Under the pieces are notes generated by a model. The model was given only the letters and a program-made list of their open reading frames with translations, did no database searches and was not told where the DNA came from. Shown in pieces: positions 56,999-64,000 of a stretch of DNA of 64,000 nucleotides. The translations under genes were made by a program, and so were the position numbers. Every line of letters starts with the position of its first letter. Positions within the stretch are counted from its first letter, which is position 1. The stretch is from Roseiarcus sp963776665 (GTDB lineage Bacteria; Pseudomonadota; Alphaproteobacteria; Rhizobiales; Beijerinckiaceae), in the NCBI GenBank assembly GCA_963776665.1, contig CAVZNQ010000018.1, positions 62,001-126,000 of the forward strand, read 5' to 3'.

Positions 56999-57636
56999 GC
57001 CGTCCGCGGGTGTTGCTGGCTGACGACCACCGCATGATGGCCGAAGGTCTCAAAGCGCTTCTGCCGGATGAGTTTGAGCTCGTCGGGATTGTCGAGGACG
57101 GGCGCGCAATGGTTGAGGCGGCAGAAAGGTTGCGGCCCGACGTGATCGTGGCGGATGTCGCCATGCCAAACCTTAACGGGTTCGAGGCATTGACTCGGCT
57201 AAGGAAGTCCCACCCGAACATCAAGGTCGTTTTCTTGACGATGCATCAGAACGCGGCCTACGCGCGCCGCGCGCTGGACGCCGGCGCTTCCGGCTTCGTG
57301 GTCAAGCATGCGGCCCCCGAGGAATTGGTGCTGGCCATCCATGCAGCCTTGAAAGGAAGGACATTCATCACACCGTCACTGACGAAACAGGTGGTGGAGG
57401 AAGCTGAGAGCGGCGCACGAGGCGATAGCGAGGGCACGAAATTGCTTACGCCTCGCCAGAGAGAGATTCTGAAATTGTTTGCGGAGGGGCGTTCGGCGAA
57501 GGAGATTGCAAGCGATCTTGCGATCTCCGCGCGAACTGTCGAATTCCACAAGTACCAAATCATGGAGATGAACGGACTTCACAGCAGCGCTGAGCTTATT
57601 CACTTCGCGATTAAACATGGGATCGCAGTTATTTAA
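56995..57636 (+). CDS. NarL/FixJ family response regulator
   Basis: A 213-residue DNA-binding regulator. The receiver has VLLADDHRMMAEGL, phospho-Asp in VIVADVAMPNLNGFEAL, VVFLTMHQ and GFVVKHAAPEE. The LuxR-type helix-turn-helix is LTPRQREILKLFAEGRSAKEIASDLAISARTVEFHK. The GTG start overlaps the kinase stop (GTGA), so the pair is translationally coupled. The kinase subfamily (HisKA_3) normally partners this regulator type. Its targets may include its own region, marked by the CCTCGTA motif. Confidence 0.95.
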   Translation: MSRPRVLLADDHRMMAEGLKALLPDEFELVGIVEDGRAMVEAAERLRPDVIVADVAMPNLNGFEALTRLRKSHPNIKVVFLTMHQNAAYARRALDAGASGFVVKHAAPEELVLAIHAALKGRTFITPSLTKQVVEEAESGARGDSEGTKLLTPRQREILKLFAEGRSAKEIASDLAISARTVEFHKYQIMEMNGLHSSAELIHFAIKHGIAVI

Positions 57637-57681
57637 GAGAGTCACCCTGTTGGCGCGCCCCTGATTTCCGGTCATGCGCAA

Positions 57682-57722
57682 CCTCGTATTTTTTCAGGGA
57701 GCGGCCTCGTAATTCTACGAGG
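57682..57722. promoter_or_regulatory. CCTCGTA palindrome and half-site
   Basis: CCTCGTA, ATTC, TACGAGG (57705-57722) is a perfect 7-bp inverted repeat. A further CCTCGTA lies at 57682-57688, 23 bases upstream on the same strand. The related AGCGTT-GCT-AACGCT dyad follows at 57746-57760. They precede the small exported protein gene at 57851 and may control it. Confidence 0.5.
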
Positions 57723-57850
57723 TTACACGCGGCCGCCCTTTACATAGCGTTGCTAACGCTCGGCCATCCTTGACGGCGCCTCAATCATGTTTCGCGGGGC
57801 GTTAGGAAGATGAACGCGTTGGGGTCGCCAGCGCAAAGAAGGGGACGGAA

Positions 57851-58144
57851 ATGCGGGAGAAAGTTGAAGTGGAATCTGTTTCGCGACGAAAAGCGCTTTC
57901 TCTGCTTGGGCTAGGGGCGGCATTAGGATTCACGCTATCGTCGGCGCTCGAGCCGTTGGAGGCCGAAGCGGAGGAGGCTGCCGCGCCCGCCGCCGAGCCA
58001 GCTGCCACCGGAACCCACGGAATGCAACGGCGGCAAGGGCGGCGCGCCCATCGCCATGAGCGACGCCACGGACGCCAAGAGCGCCGCCACGAGCGACGAA
58101 CGGGTGAGAAACCAGAGGCGGAGCCTGCCGAGCCAGAGAAATAA
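57851..58144 (+). CDS. Small exported, Arg/His-rich hypothetical protein
   Basis: A 97-residue protein. A basic N-terminus and hydrophobic stretch (RRKALSLLGLGAALGFTLSSAL) look like a Tat/Sec signal or anchor. The rest is low complexity: EAEEAAAPAAEPAA, then RRQGRRAHRHERRHGRQERR and an acidic EPAEPEK end. The start ATG has AGGGGACGGAA. No homologue is recognised. It sits downstream of the CCTCGTA palindrome and may belong to the two-component regulon. Confidence 0.65.
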   Translation: MREKVEVESVSRRKALSLLGLGAALGFTLSSALEPLEAEAEEAAAPAAEPAATGTHGMQRRQGRRAHRHERRHGRQERRHERRTGEKPEAEPAEPEK

Positions 58145-58221
58145 CCGTCCGGCAGCTACCAAACGCCTGACTGCGCGGTTCGGCGAACTCCGAATCTCAT
58201 TCGCGTCTAGCGGGTTGAGCG

Positions 58222-58641
58222 ATGAGCGAGACCGCAGGCGAAAAACACAGGAGGAAACGAAAATCGCGCGTTCCAGCGGGCGAAGATCTTGTGATTGGCG
58301 AACTGTTGAGACGCGGATTCGAGGCCCAGTTCTCGGATCGCAAGGAACACGTCCTGCTCGTTCGTGCGGGCGAGTCAGCGCCGAAGCCGGTTCAAGTCAG
58401 AACTGCGCACTCGACGCCGTGGTACGTGCGCCGCGCCAGTTTTGATGGGAGCCTTGTGAACCAAGTGACGGTGTATGTCCTTTTGGGACTCGAACCGGGC
58501 GCAAAGCCCGCTCGTTTCTTTGTGGCCCGGAACCGTGACCTGGCGGCCTGGTTTCGCCGACCGCCGACTTCAAACCCGATCGGATTCATAGACGCTAAGT
58601 CGATGGAGCCATACGAAGATAACTGGGAGATTTTAAGATAA
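58222..58641 (+). CDS. Hypothetical protein resembling a PD-(D/E)XK nuclease-fold domain
   Basis: A 139-residue protein with a very basic N-terminus (HRRKRKSR). The order VIGELLRRGFEAQFSDRKEHVLLVRAG...KPVQVRTAHSTPWYV recalls small nuclease-fold proteins (E in the first helix, core strand, then VQVKT). The usual lysine is replaced (VQVRT), so catalysis is doubtful. The second half (YVLLGLEPGAKPARFFVARN) fits the same group. Assignment is inference from pattern only. Confidence 0.65.
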   Translation: MSETAGEKHRRKRKSRVPAGEDLVIGELLRRGFEAQFSDRKEHVLLVRAGESAPKPVQVRTAHSTPWYVRRASFDGSLVNQVTVYVLLGLEPGAKPARFFVARNRDLAAWFRRPPTSNPIGFIDAKSMEPYEDNWEILR

Positions 58642-58678
58642 GGCCGGTGGTAGTCATCAAACTGAAGGGAGAAGCGAC

Positions 58679-59044
58679 ATGAAGACGGCATTCTATGCGT
58701 TCACACTCGGAGCGGCGCTTATTGTCACCGCATCAATGGGATCGGTTCGAGCTGAGGACCGAGATTGCACAGTCGATCTCAAGGCGGTGTGCGCCGATAT
58801 TGCGCCCGGCGAGGGACACATTCGTGCGTGCTTGCAGGCGCACATGAGCCAACTCTCCGTAGGCTGCGCATCCAGGTTGTCGAAGGCTGCCTGGGTCTTG
58901 TCAGAGTGCAAGGGGGACGTCCACCAATTCTGCCCCCAGGCCACATATGGCAACATCGCCGACTGTATGAGGCCGCATCTTGGCGAGACCAGCGACCAAT
59001 GCAGGGCAGCGATCGCGTTCATCGCCTCCCCCGCCGGGGATTAG
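58679..59044 (+). CDS. Exported cysteine-rich (GLG1-like repeat) protein
   Basis: A 121-residue protein. The signal peptide ends near ASMGSVRAEDRD. Two copies of a cysteine-rich repeat follow: C...CADIAPGEGHIRACLQAHMSQLSVGC and C...CPQATYGNIADCMRPHLGETSDQC, eight cysteines in all, matching the PF00839 type found in Golgi GLG1 and in many proteobacterial secreted proteins. The role is unknown. The ATG has GAAGGGAGAAG upstream. Confidence 0.85.
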   Translation: MKTAFYAFTLGAALIVTASMGSVRAEDRDCTVDLKAVCADIAPGEGHIRACLQAHMSQLSVGCASRLSKAAWVLSECKGDVHQFCPQATYGNIADCMRPHLGETSDQCRAAIAFIASPAGD

Positions 59045-59406
59045 GAACGCCGAGCGGGTCTGTCGAACTGGCTTCAGCGCGAAGCCAGCAACCGATCTGA
59101 ATTGGGCGGACAAAGCCTTAGTCGACGAAGTCCAGCGGCGTCTCGCCGCTGGATAGCGGCTTGTCGCCAAGACAATCAAGCGCCGACGGTGGCCGGTTCT
59201 GAGGGCGGCAAGCGCCCTAGTCGGTTTGGCGTTTTCCGTTCAGCCCGCCATAGCCGCGATGACCCATACCACCTCGAACCTAAACCTGCGGGCGCCGGCG
59301 GGAGCGCAGATTGACATCGATGTGACCCACGTCCATCACCATAAGAATGGTCTGATCAACTTTTAGCGCAGGCGGGAGACAGTTCCGCGCTACGCGAAGG
59401 GATGCA
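59045..59406. other. Intergenic region holding a possible start-less secreted peptide
   Basis: No conventional gene. The best-looking frame is at 59175-59366: RRWPVLRAASALVGLAFSVQ followed by PAIAAM is a good signal peptide, and the mature peptide THTTSNLNLRAPAGAQIDID ends HHHKNGLINF. The frame has no ATG, GTG or TTG before the signal; ATCAAG stands where ATGAAG would be expected. It could be a broken gene or a base-call error. Confidence 0.35.
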
Positions 59407-60174
59407 ATGTCGCGCGGTTTGTGGGCTTTGCTCGGGGGCGTCGTGCTCGTCGCGATCGCAGCCCTCGTCTGGACCGCCGGCGACCGGACGAATGTCACAC
59501 CCGCCGTTTCGCCAGGCCCAACGGCCGTCGCTCCCGCGCCGGTTCGGCCGGCGCCGCCCGCTCCTGCGCCGGTCGCGCAGGAACCCGCACCCTCGCCTCC
59601 GCCCGCACCTGCACCCCCTGCCACGCAGGAGGCCGCGGCGCCGCCTGCTCCCTCTCCGACCGCGCCGCCCGCTCCCGCTCCGGCGCCCGATGCAGGACAG
59701 CAAGCCGCCACACCGCCTGCTTCCCCGCCGTCCCCCGAGACGCCTCCTGCTCCGCCGGTCGCCGAAGCGCCCCTGCCGCCGCCCGCGCCCGGACGGGAGA
59801 CGGCGGAAGTCCAGGGCGTATATGCGCCCAAGAACCTCGCGCAGTTGGTCGGGACCTGGGCCTATTCCACGGAGGATTGCGAGCGGCTATTCCAGCGAAG
59901 CGGCGGCGGCTGGGCCTATCGCCAGCCCGTGGACAAGTTCGCCCAGGCTGCGATTGTCCAGTCGACGAAGAAGATCCTTCTGCCTTCCGCCACCTGCCAG
60001 ATCGAGAGCGCATCTGAAGCGGAAGGGGCGCTCAAGGTGAGCGCCGACTGTGCGGACTCGATTAGCTACACGTCCCGGAGCGTGATGATCGCGCTGCGAT
60101 CCCCCACCGAACTCATGTACAGCGCTTCCGGCGATCCGGCGCTCGCTACAACCCTGAAGAAATGTTCGCCATAA
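59407..60174 (+). CDS. Membrane-anchored Pro/Ala-rich protein with small C-terminal cysteine domain
   Basis: A 255-residue protein. An N-terminal anchor (LWALLGGVVLVAIAALVWTA) is followed by about 110 residues composed almost wholly of Pro, Ala, Glu, Ser and Thr, a stiff extended linker. The domain NLAQLVGTWAYSTEDCERLFQRSGGGWAYR...CQIESAS...CADSIS...KKCSP carries four cysteines and resembles small lipocalin-like periplasmic domains. The linker could span the periplasm. The function is unknown. Confidence 0.78.
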   Translation: MSRGLWALLGGVVLVAIAALVWTAGDRTNVTPAVSPGPTAVAPAPVRPAPPAPAPVAQEPAPSPPPAPAPPATQEAAAPPAPSPTAPPAPAPAPDAGQQAATPPASPPSPETPPAPPVAEAPLPPPAPGRETAEVQGVYAPKNLAQLVGTWAYSTEDCERLFQRSGGGWAYRQPVDKFAQAAIVQSTKKILLPSATCQIESASEAEGALKVSADCADSISYTSRSVMIALRSPTELMYSASGDPALATTLKKCSP

Positions 60175-60394
60175 TGAGGGAAGATTGTCGGCGCTGTTGA
60201 CCCTGTTCCCGGTTTCGAGGCGGGATCGGCCGAGGAGAAGCACGTGGCTGGGCGCCGAAGTCGAACCATGTGCGTGGCGCCGAGTGGCCTCGGGCGGCTG
60301 TTCTTACCGACTGTTCGACTGCCGTCCGCAGTAGAACAAGTCCACAGCAACACATTCATTCACTGAGGAAACACATCAAAGAAGGGTCAACTCA

Positions 60395-60967
60395 ATGTCG
60401 AGCGAATCCAAGACGCAGGACTGGTCGAAGCCGGCCGCCATGGCGATCCCCAAGGGGGGGTACTTCCAGGACAAGGTGGAGCAGGGACGTTATGGTCCGA
60501 TCTTTCCCAAGACGCCTGCTTGTTACGGCTTCTCGATTGTCGCGAAAATCATTCCCGGCCGCGAGGAGGTCTTCTACAAATTCGCCAAAACCATCGAGGA
60601 AACGATCGCCGCACAGCCAGACGCCCTGGCTATCTTGCAGCTGCATTACCTGCGCTGGGTGCTCTTTCCCATCAAAGGCGATACCTACTTCATGTATCAG
60701 GGTATTTTCGACACCGACTTCGATAAGTATACCGAAGACGCCGTTGCCCTATTCGGCATCACCGGTCTCAGGACGGTGTTCGAGAATCTCGAGGGCTTTC
60801 CGATGGACTGGCAGACGAACCCCGGCGCCTTCGTCAAGTTTGTCCGCGATCATCAATGCCCGAGCTTCCTCGAATATGCGGAATATCCGTTTGTCAGCAG
60901 CACGGAAATCAAAAAAGCGCTCAAGCTGAAGGCAGCGTTCTCGACCATGCTCGACCAGATGCAGTGA
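60395..60967 (+). CDS. Unknown protein encoded with a Dyp-type peroxidase
   Basis: A 190-residue cytoplasmic protein without signal. YGFSIVAKIIPGREEVFYKFAKTIEETIAAQPDALAILQLHYLRWVLF and TYFMYQGIFDTDFDKYTEDAVALF suggest a dimeric alpha/beta-barrel (ferredoxin-like) domain, the fold also used twice in Dyp peroxidases. I do not recognise a named family. The stop overlaps the peroxidase ATG (TGATG), so the two are translationally coupled and probably act together. Confidence 0.8.
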   Translation: MSSESKTQDWSKPAAMAIPKGGYFQDKVEQGRYGPIFPKTPACYGFSIVAKIIPGREEVFYKFAKTIEETIAAQPDALAILQLHYLRWVLFPIKGDTYFMYQGIFDTDFDKYTEDAVALFGITGLRTVFENLEGFPMDWQTNPGAFVKFVRDHQCPSFLEYAEYPFVSSTEIKKALKLKAAFSTMLDQMQ

Positions 60968-62298
60968 TGCTTGAATTCGACGACATCCAGCACCTGCTGC
61001 TGACGCGCCCCCCAGCCCTCACGGCCCGATACGAATTTCTGTCGTTTCGGGACGGAGCCGGCGGCCGCGCCTGGGCGTCGGCGATCAAGGAGACGATTCA
61101 CTCGACGGCGTCGATGCGCGCTGGCGTCGACAAGGACAGGCGCTGGGTGACGGCGGCTTTCACCTGGAACGGCTTGCGCGCGCTTGGACTGGACGAGGCC
61201 TCGCTCGCGTCCTTTCCGGAGGAGTTCAAGCAGGGCATGGCGGCGCGGGCTGAGACGCTCGGCGACACCGGCGTGAACGCGCCCGAACATTGGGTCGGAG
61301 GGCTCGCGAGCCCAGACCTGCATGCGATCGTCATTCTCTTTGCTCGGGACCCGGCGGAGCATGACCGGTGCGCTTCGGAGCACCGGAAGCTTATCGCCGG
61401 CTGTCCCGGCGTCGAGGTTCTCTCCGTGCTTGACCTTCACGCCATTCCGCCGTTCGGATACGCGCATGAGCATTTCGGCTATCGCGACAGGTTGTCAGAG
61501 CCGGCCATCGAGGGAAGCGGCGTCGAACCGACGCCTGGAAGCGGCGAACCTTTGAAGCCAGGCGAGTTCATCCTTGGCTATCCCGACGAATACGGCGTCA
61601 CCGCTGACAGTCCGCGGCCCGAAGTTCTGGCGCGGAACGGCAGCTACATGGCCTACCGGCGGCTCGAGCAGCATGTGGGGAAGTTTCGCGAGTTCCTCCG
61701 GCAGCACGGCGATACCGCGGAGGAGCAGGAACTGATCGCGGCCAAGCTGATGGGGCGCTGGCGCAGCGGCGCGCCGCTCTCGCTCGCGCCCGAGAAAGAC
61801 GATCCGGCCCTCGGCGCCGACATGCAGCGCAACAACGACTTCACCTACAAGGAGATGGACCCGCATGGTTATGCGGTCCCGCTTGGCTCGCACATTCGTC
61901 GGATGAATCCTCGCGACACCGCGCACAACATGAACCGGCGCCGGATGATCCGACGAGGGGCGCCGTACGGGCCTCCTCTTCCGGAAGGCGCTCCCGACGA
62001 TGGGACCGAACGCGGCATCGCCGCGTTTATCGTCTGCGCGAGCCTCATCCGCCAGTTCGAGTTCGCGCAGAACGTCTGGATAAACGACCGGAACTTCAGC
62101 GACCTGGGTAACGAACGCGACCCAATCATCGGCGCGCACGACGGTACGCTCGAGTACAAGATTCCCAAGCGTCCCATTCGCAGGAAAATTGTCGGTTTGC
62201 CGGCCTTCACCACAGTGAGAGGCGGCGCGTATTTCTTTCTCCCGGGCCTCAAGGCGCTTGGCTACCTTGCGTCACTAAACGCACAGGGCCAAGCCTGA
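60967..62298 (+). CDS. Dyp-type haem peroxidase
   Basis: A 443-residue protein with the peroxidase core. HFGYRDRLSEPAIEG corresponds to the GxxDG motif; the catalytic Asp is kept but the final Gly is Arg. NGSYMAYRRLEQHVGKF, the haem-ligand His region VPLGSHIRRMNPRD and RGGAYFFLPGLKALGYLAS are as in the family. The length and long insertions fit the C/D-type (advanced) rather than the short bacterial class. No Tat signal, so it is cytoplasmic or encapsulated. It lies between two unknown proteins in a tight operon. Confidence 0.88.
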   Translation: MLEFDDIQHLLLTRPPALTARYEFLSFRDGAGGRAWASAIKETIHSTASMRAGVDKDRRWVTAAFTWNGLRALGLDEASLASFPEEFKQGMAARAETLGDTGVNAPEHWVGGLASPDLHAIVILFARDPAEHDRCASEHRKLIAGCPGVEVLSVLDLHAIPPFGYAHEHFGYRDRLSEPAIEGSGVEPTPGSGEPLKPGEFILGYPDEYGVTADSPRPEVLARNGSYMAYRRLEQHVGKFREFLRQHGDTAEEQELIAAKLMGRWRSGAPLSLAPEKDDPALGADMQRNNDFTYKEMDPHGYAVPLGSHIRRMNPRDTAHNMNRRRMIRRGAPYGPPLPEGAPDDGTERGIAAFIVCASLIRQFEFAQNVWINDRNFSDLGNERDPIIGAHDGTLEYKIPKRPIRRKIVGLPAFTTVRGGAYFFLPGLKALGYLASLNAQGQA

Positions 62299-62324
62299 GT
62301 CGCGACACGGCAAAAGGAAGATCC

Positions 62325-63338
62325 ATGTCAGCGCAAGCTTTTGCTCGGACCTACAATCAGGATCACATTCCGCGCAAATACACGCCGGGCAAGCGGCGCG
62401 TGAGCATCTACTGGACGTGGAGCTACCCTTGGGAGTCGCAGCGCGACCTTGCGGAGATGGACAACCGGTTTTCCACCATGACGGAAGTTCGTCGCGTCGC
62501 TTGGCCGGCTTATGAGACGCCGGAATGGAGCGCGGCGCAGTTCCTTCAAGGCATCGCAGGAACGCTCGAGCTCTTTCACCGATCAACGTTGAGTTTCCAG
62601 AAGATCGCCGGCGAAACCACGGGCCATCCGGTTGCCGTCTTCCAGCGCATCGACCAGGCCGGCTACAAGCTGCCGATCGATGAACGCATTCTCGCCGACG
62701 CCGACACCCTGATGGTGTTCGGACTCGACCATATTGTCTCCGAGCAGGAGGCCGCGCCGGAGGAGATCGCCGCGATCCGCGAATGGCTGAAGCGGGACGG
62801 CTCCTGTCTCCTGCTTGCGCCCCATCATGATGTCGGCTTCACCGGAGACAGGAAGCAGCGTCAGATCGAATATCTGCACCACGGCGACCCGCTCGTCCCC
62901 CGCCAGCAGCGGTTTGGGCAGTACACGCGCTCGTTGATGAAGGGTCTCGGCGTTCCGGTGCACAACACGTACGGCCTTCGGCCCGCGCTCGTGAAAGGCA
63001 CAAACGAGATTGCTCCGCTCACCCCCTTTCACGACCTCGACAGCCTCGGCCTCTTGCGTAATGTCCCGACCCTCAACTTCCACCCGCATCTGCCGCACTA
63101 CGAACTGACCGGGGGTGCAACCTCCGTGCAGGTGCTGGCGCGGCAGCCGATCGACCTCGAACGTCCGCACCCTTTCACCGAGGCCGGCGCCAGGGAGTTC
63201 AACTGCCTCCTGTGGGCGCCGCCGAACGAGCAGAGGGCGGGAGACATTGTTCTCGTCGACTCGACAAATTTCACCACCCTCTTTGGCGGCACGAAGAGTC
63301 TCGAGACTTTCTGGAGGAATCTCGCGGCGATGAGGTGA
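62325..63338 (+). CDS. Unknown protein encoded with a Dyp-type peroxidase, possible GATase1-like fold
   Basis: A 337-residue protein, 26 bases after the peroxidase. The middle has alternating strands and helices (ADADTLMVFGLDHIVSEQEAA, EIAAIREWLKRDGSCLLLAPHHDVG), reminiscent of glutamine-amidotransferase/DUF4159-like beds without a catalytic cysteine. Many His and Asp residues (APHHD, LHHGDP, FHPHLPHYE) could bind metal. The end is DIVLVDSTNFTTLFGGTKSLE. No signal peptide. I do not recognise the family; the operon links it to the peroxidase. Confidence 0.78.
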   Translation: MSAQAFARTYNQDHIPRKYTPGKRRVSIYWTWSYPWESQRDLAEMDNRFSTMTEVRRVAWPAYETPEWSAAQFLQGIAGTLELFHRSTLSFQKIAGETTGHPVAVFQRIDQAGYKLPIDERILADADTLMVFGLDHIVSEQEAAPEEIAAIREWLKRDGSCLLLAPHHDVGFTGDRKQRQIEYLHHGDPLVPRQQRFGQYTRSLMKGLGVPVHNTYGLRPALVKGTNEIAPLTPFHDLDSLGLLRNVPTLNFHPHLPHYELTGGATSVQVLARQPIDLERPHPFTEAGAREFNCLLWAPPNEQRAGDIVLVDSTNFTTLFGGTKSLETFWRNLAAMR

Positions 63339-63518
63339 GGGCTGTTGGTGGCGACAGTGCTCTCGAAGCTGGCGCGCGCTTTGTACGTGGAAGACACAGT
63401 CGCTTCTCACCCTTACCTGTTGCGCTCCATCGCCCGGGCCCTGTTTGGAACGGCGTTTTTATGCAATAGGTGTTATGTCGCTTGCCAAAAATTGCTCGCG
63501 AAGAGGAGGAATATGCTC

Positions 63519-63983
63519 ATGAGGAAGGCTCTTGCGCTTGGGTGCAGCGCAATTCTGTCCAGTTCATTTTCGCTTCCCGCTTTCGCTATTGAATCGAGCT
63601 ACACCGCGGCGTCCGCATCCTCCCCTGACGCGGTATGGGCCAAAATCGGAGATTTCTGCGGGATAGCGAATTGGGGCCTCGGGCTGAAATGCGCTTTGTC
63701 CGCGGACGGGAAGATGAGGACGCTCACCACACAAGATGGCGGCGTCGTTGTCGAACAATTGGAGAATCGCGACAACGCGGCGAGAACATATTCGTACACC
63801 ATTGTGACCCCCGGTCCGCTTCCGGTCGCGAACTATCACTCGAAGATCGCCGTTACTCCGGCGGGCGCGGGCTCTTCGATTGTCTGGAGCGGCAAGTACG
63901 ACGCCAAGGGCGCGAGCGACGCCGACGCCAAGAAGGTCTTTGACGGGCTTTACAAGGCCGGTGTCGACAATCTGGCGAAATAA
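63519..63983 (+). CDS. Exported SRPBCC (START-like) family protein
   Basis: A 154-residue protein. The signal peptide (MRKALALGCSAILSSSFSLPAFA) precedes a helix-grip domain: ASSPDAVWAKIGDFCGIANWGLGLKCALS, RTLTTQDGGVVVEQLENRDNAART and SKIAVTPAGAGSSIVWSGKYDAKG. Such proteins bind hydrophobic ligands. ATG 63519 has the best spacing (nine bases) to GAGGAGG; ATG 63513 is two codons earlier. It is the last complete gene of the window. Confidence 0.85.
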   Translation: MRKALALGCSAILSSSFSLPAFAIESSYTAASASSPDAVWAKIGDFCGIANWGLGLKCALSADGKMRTLTTQDGGVVVEQLENRDNAARTYSYTIVTPGPLPVANYHSKIAVTPAGAGSSIVWSGKYDAKGASDADAKKVFDGLYKAGVDNLAK

Positions 63984-64000
63984 GGAGCGTCGCATTTCCG

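Overview
The window is high-GC, densely coded DNA with alphaproteobacterial gene content. The pairs yicC-gmk and carB-greA, a TrmJ-type methyltransferase, a giant apolipoprotein-like coiled-coil membrane protein, OprB and PagL outer-membrane proteins, and a glpD/glpK locus carrying a relic of the rhizobial glycerol ABC transporter all point to the Hyphomicrobiales (Rhizobiales). A Beijerinckiaceae/Methylocystaceae-like member is my best guess; the genus cannot be fixed from this sequence. I found no rRNA, tRNA, CRISPR array, transposase or phage gene.

Layout. 0-14.8 kb: end of a cation diffusion facilitator, a 1999-residue membrane coiled-coil protein, an HPt protein, a 2Fe-2S ferredoxin with its flavin reductase, an OprB porin, BluB (lower ligand of B12), a cupin, an RMD1/DUF155 protein and two transglutaminase-like proteins. 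14.8-17.6 kb: a 22-bp tandem array, a REP-like element, the remains of a class III cyclase gene, an AraC regulator and a PEP-CTERM-type surface protein. 17.6-26.2 kb: a sugar locus with two divergent operons. ROK repressor, Gfo/Idh/MocA oxidoreductase, ThuA protein and GH3 beta-glucosidase face a binding protein and two permeases of a sugar ABC importer; the ATPase must come from elsewhere. 26.3-35.8 kb: PagL, GFA protein, carB-greA, two tandem paralogous secreted proteins, trmJ, a histidine-rich exported peptide, yicC-gmk. 35.8-44.9 kb: a phased A-tract element, an outer-membrane protein, an intradiol dioxygenase, an adenylate cyclase with an N-terminal zinc-like module, a CitE/HpcH lyase, AlkB, a PQQ-type sugar dehydrogenase and a methyltransferase. 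45-54 kb: glpK, a truncated glpS, glpD, DUF2252, a Sel1 protein, a third transglutaminase and DUF2254. 54-58 kb: a two-component system (single-domain receiver, periplasmic-binding-protein-like sensor kinase, NarL/FixJ regulator) flanked by a repeated CCTCGTA motif. 58-64 kb: small secreted or unknown proteins and a three-gene operon around a Dyp-type peroxidase.

Two general points matter for any user. First, at least six conserved genes (ferredoxin reductase, bluB, PEP-CTERM protein, glpD, DUF2252, DUF2254) are each interrupted by one or two single-base indels, mostly one extra base in a short homopolymer. Removing those bases restores full-length proteins, so sequencing error is more likely than gene decay. 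Second, two relics cannot be explained that way: the cyclase fragment near 15.3 kb and the truncated glpS between glpD and glpK, where the rest of a glycerol ABC transporter appears to have been deleted.

The best candidates for something new are the Dyp-peroxidase operon with two unrecognised partners (60.4-63.3 kb), the two A-tract elements with a shared tail (14.8 and 35.8 kb), the CCTCGTA motif around the two-component system, and the 44-residue repeats of the giant membrane protein.
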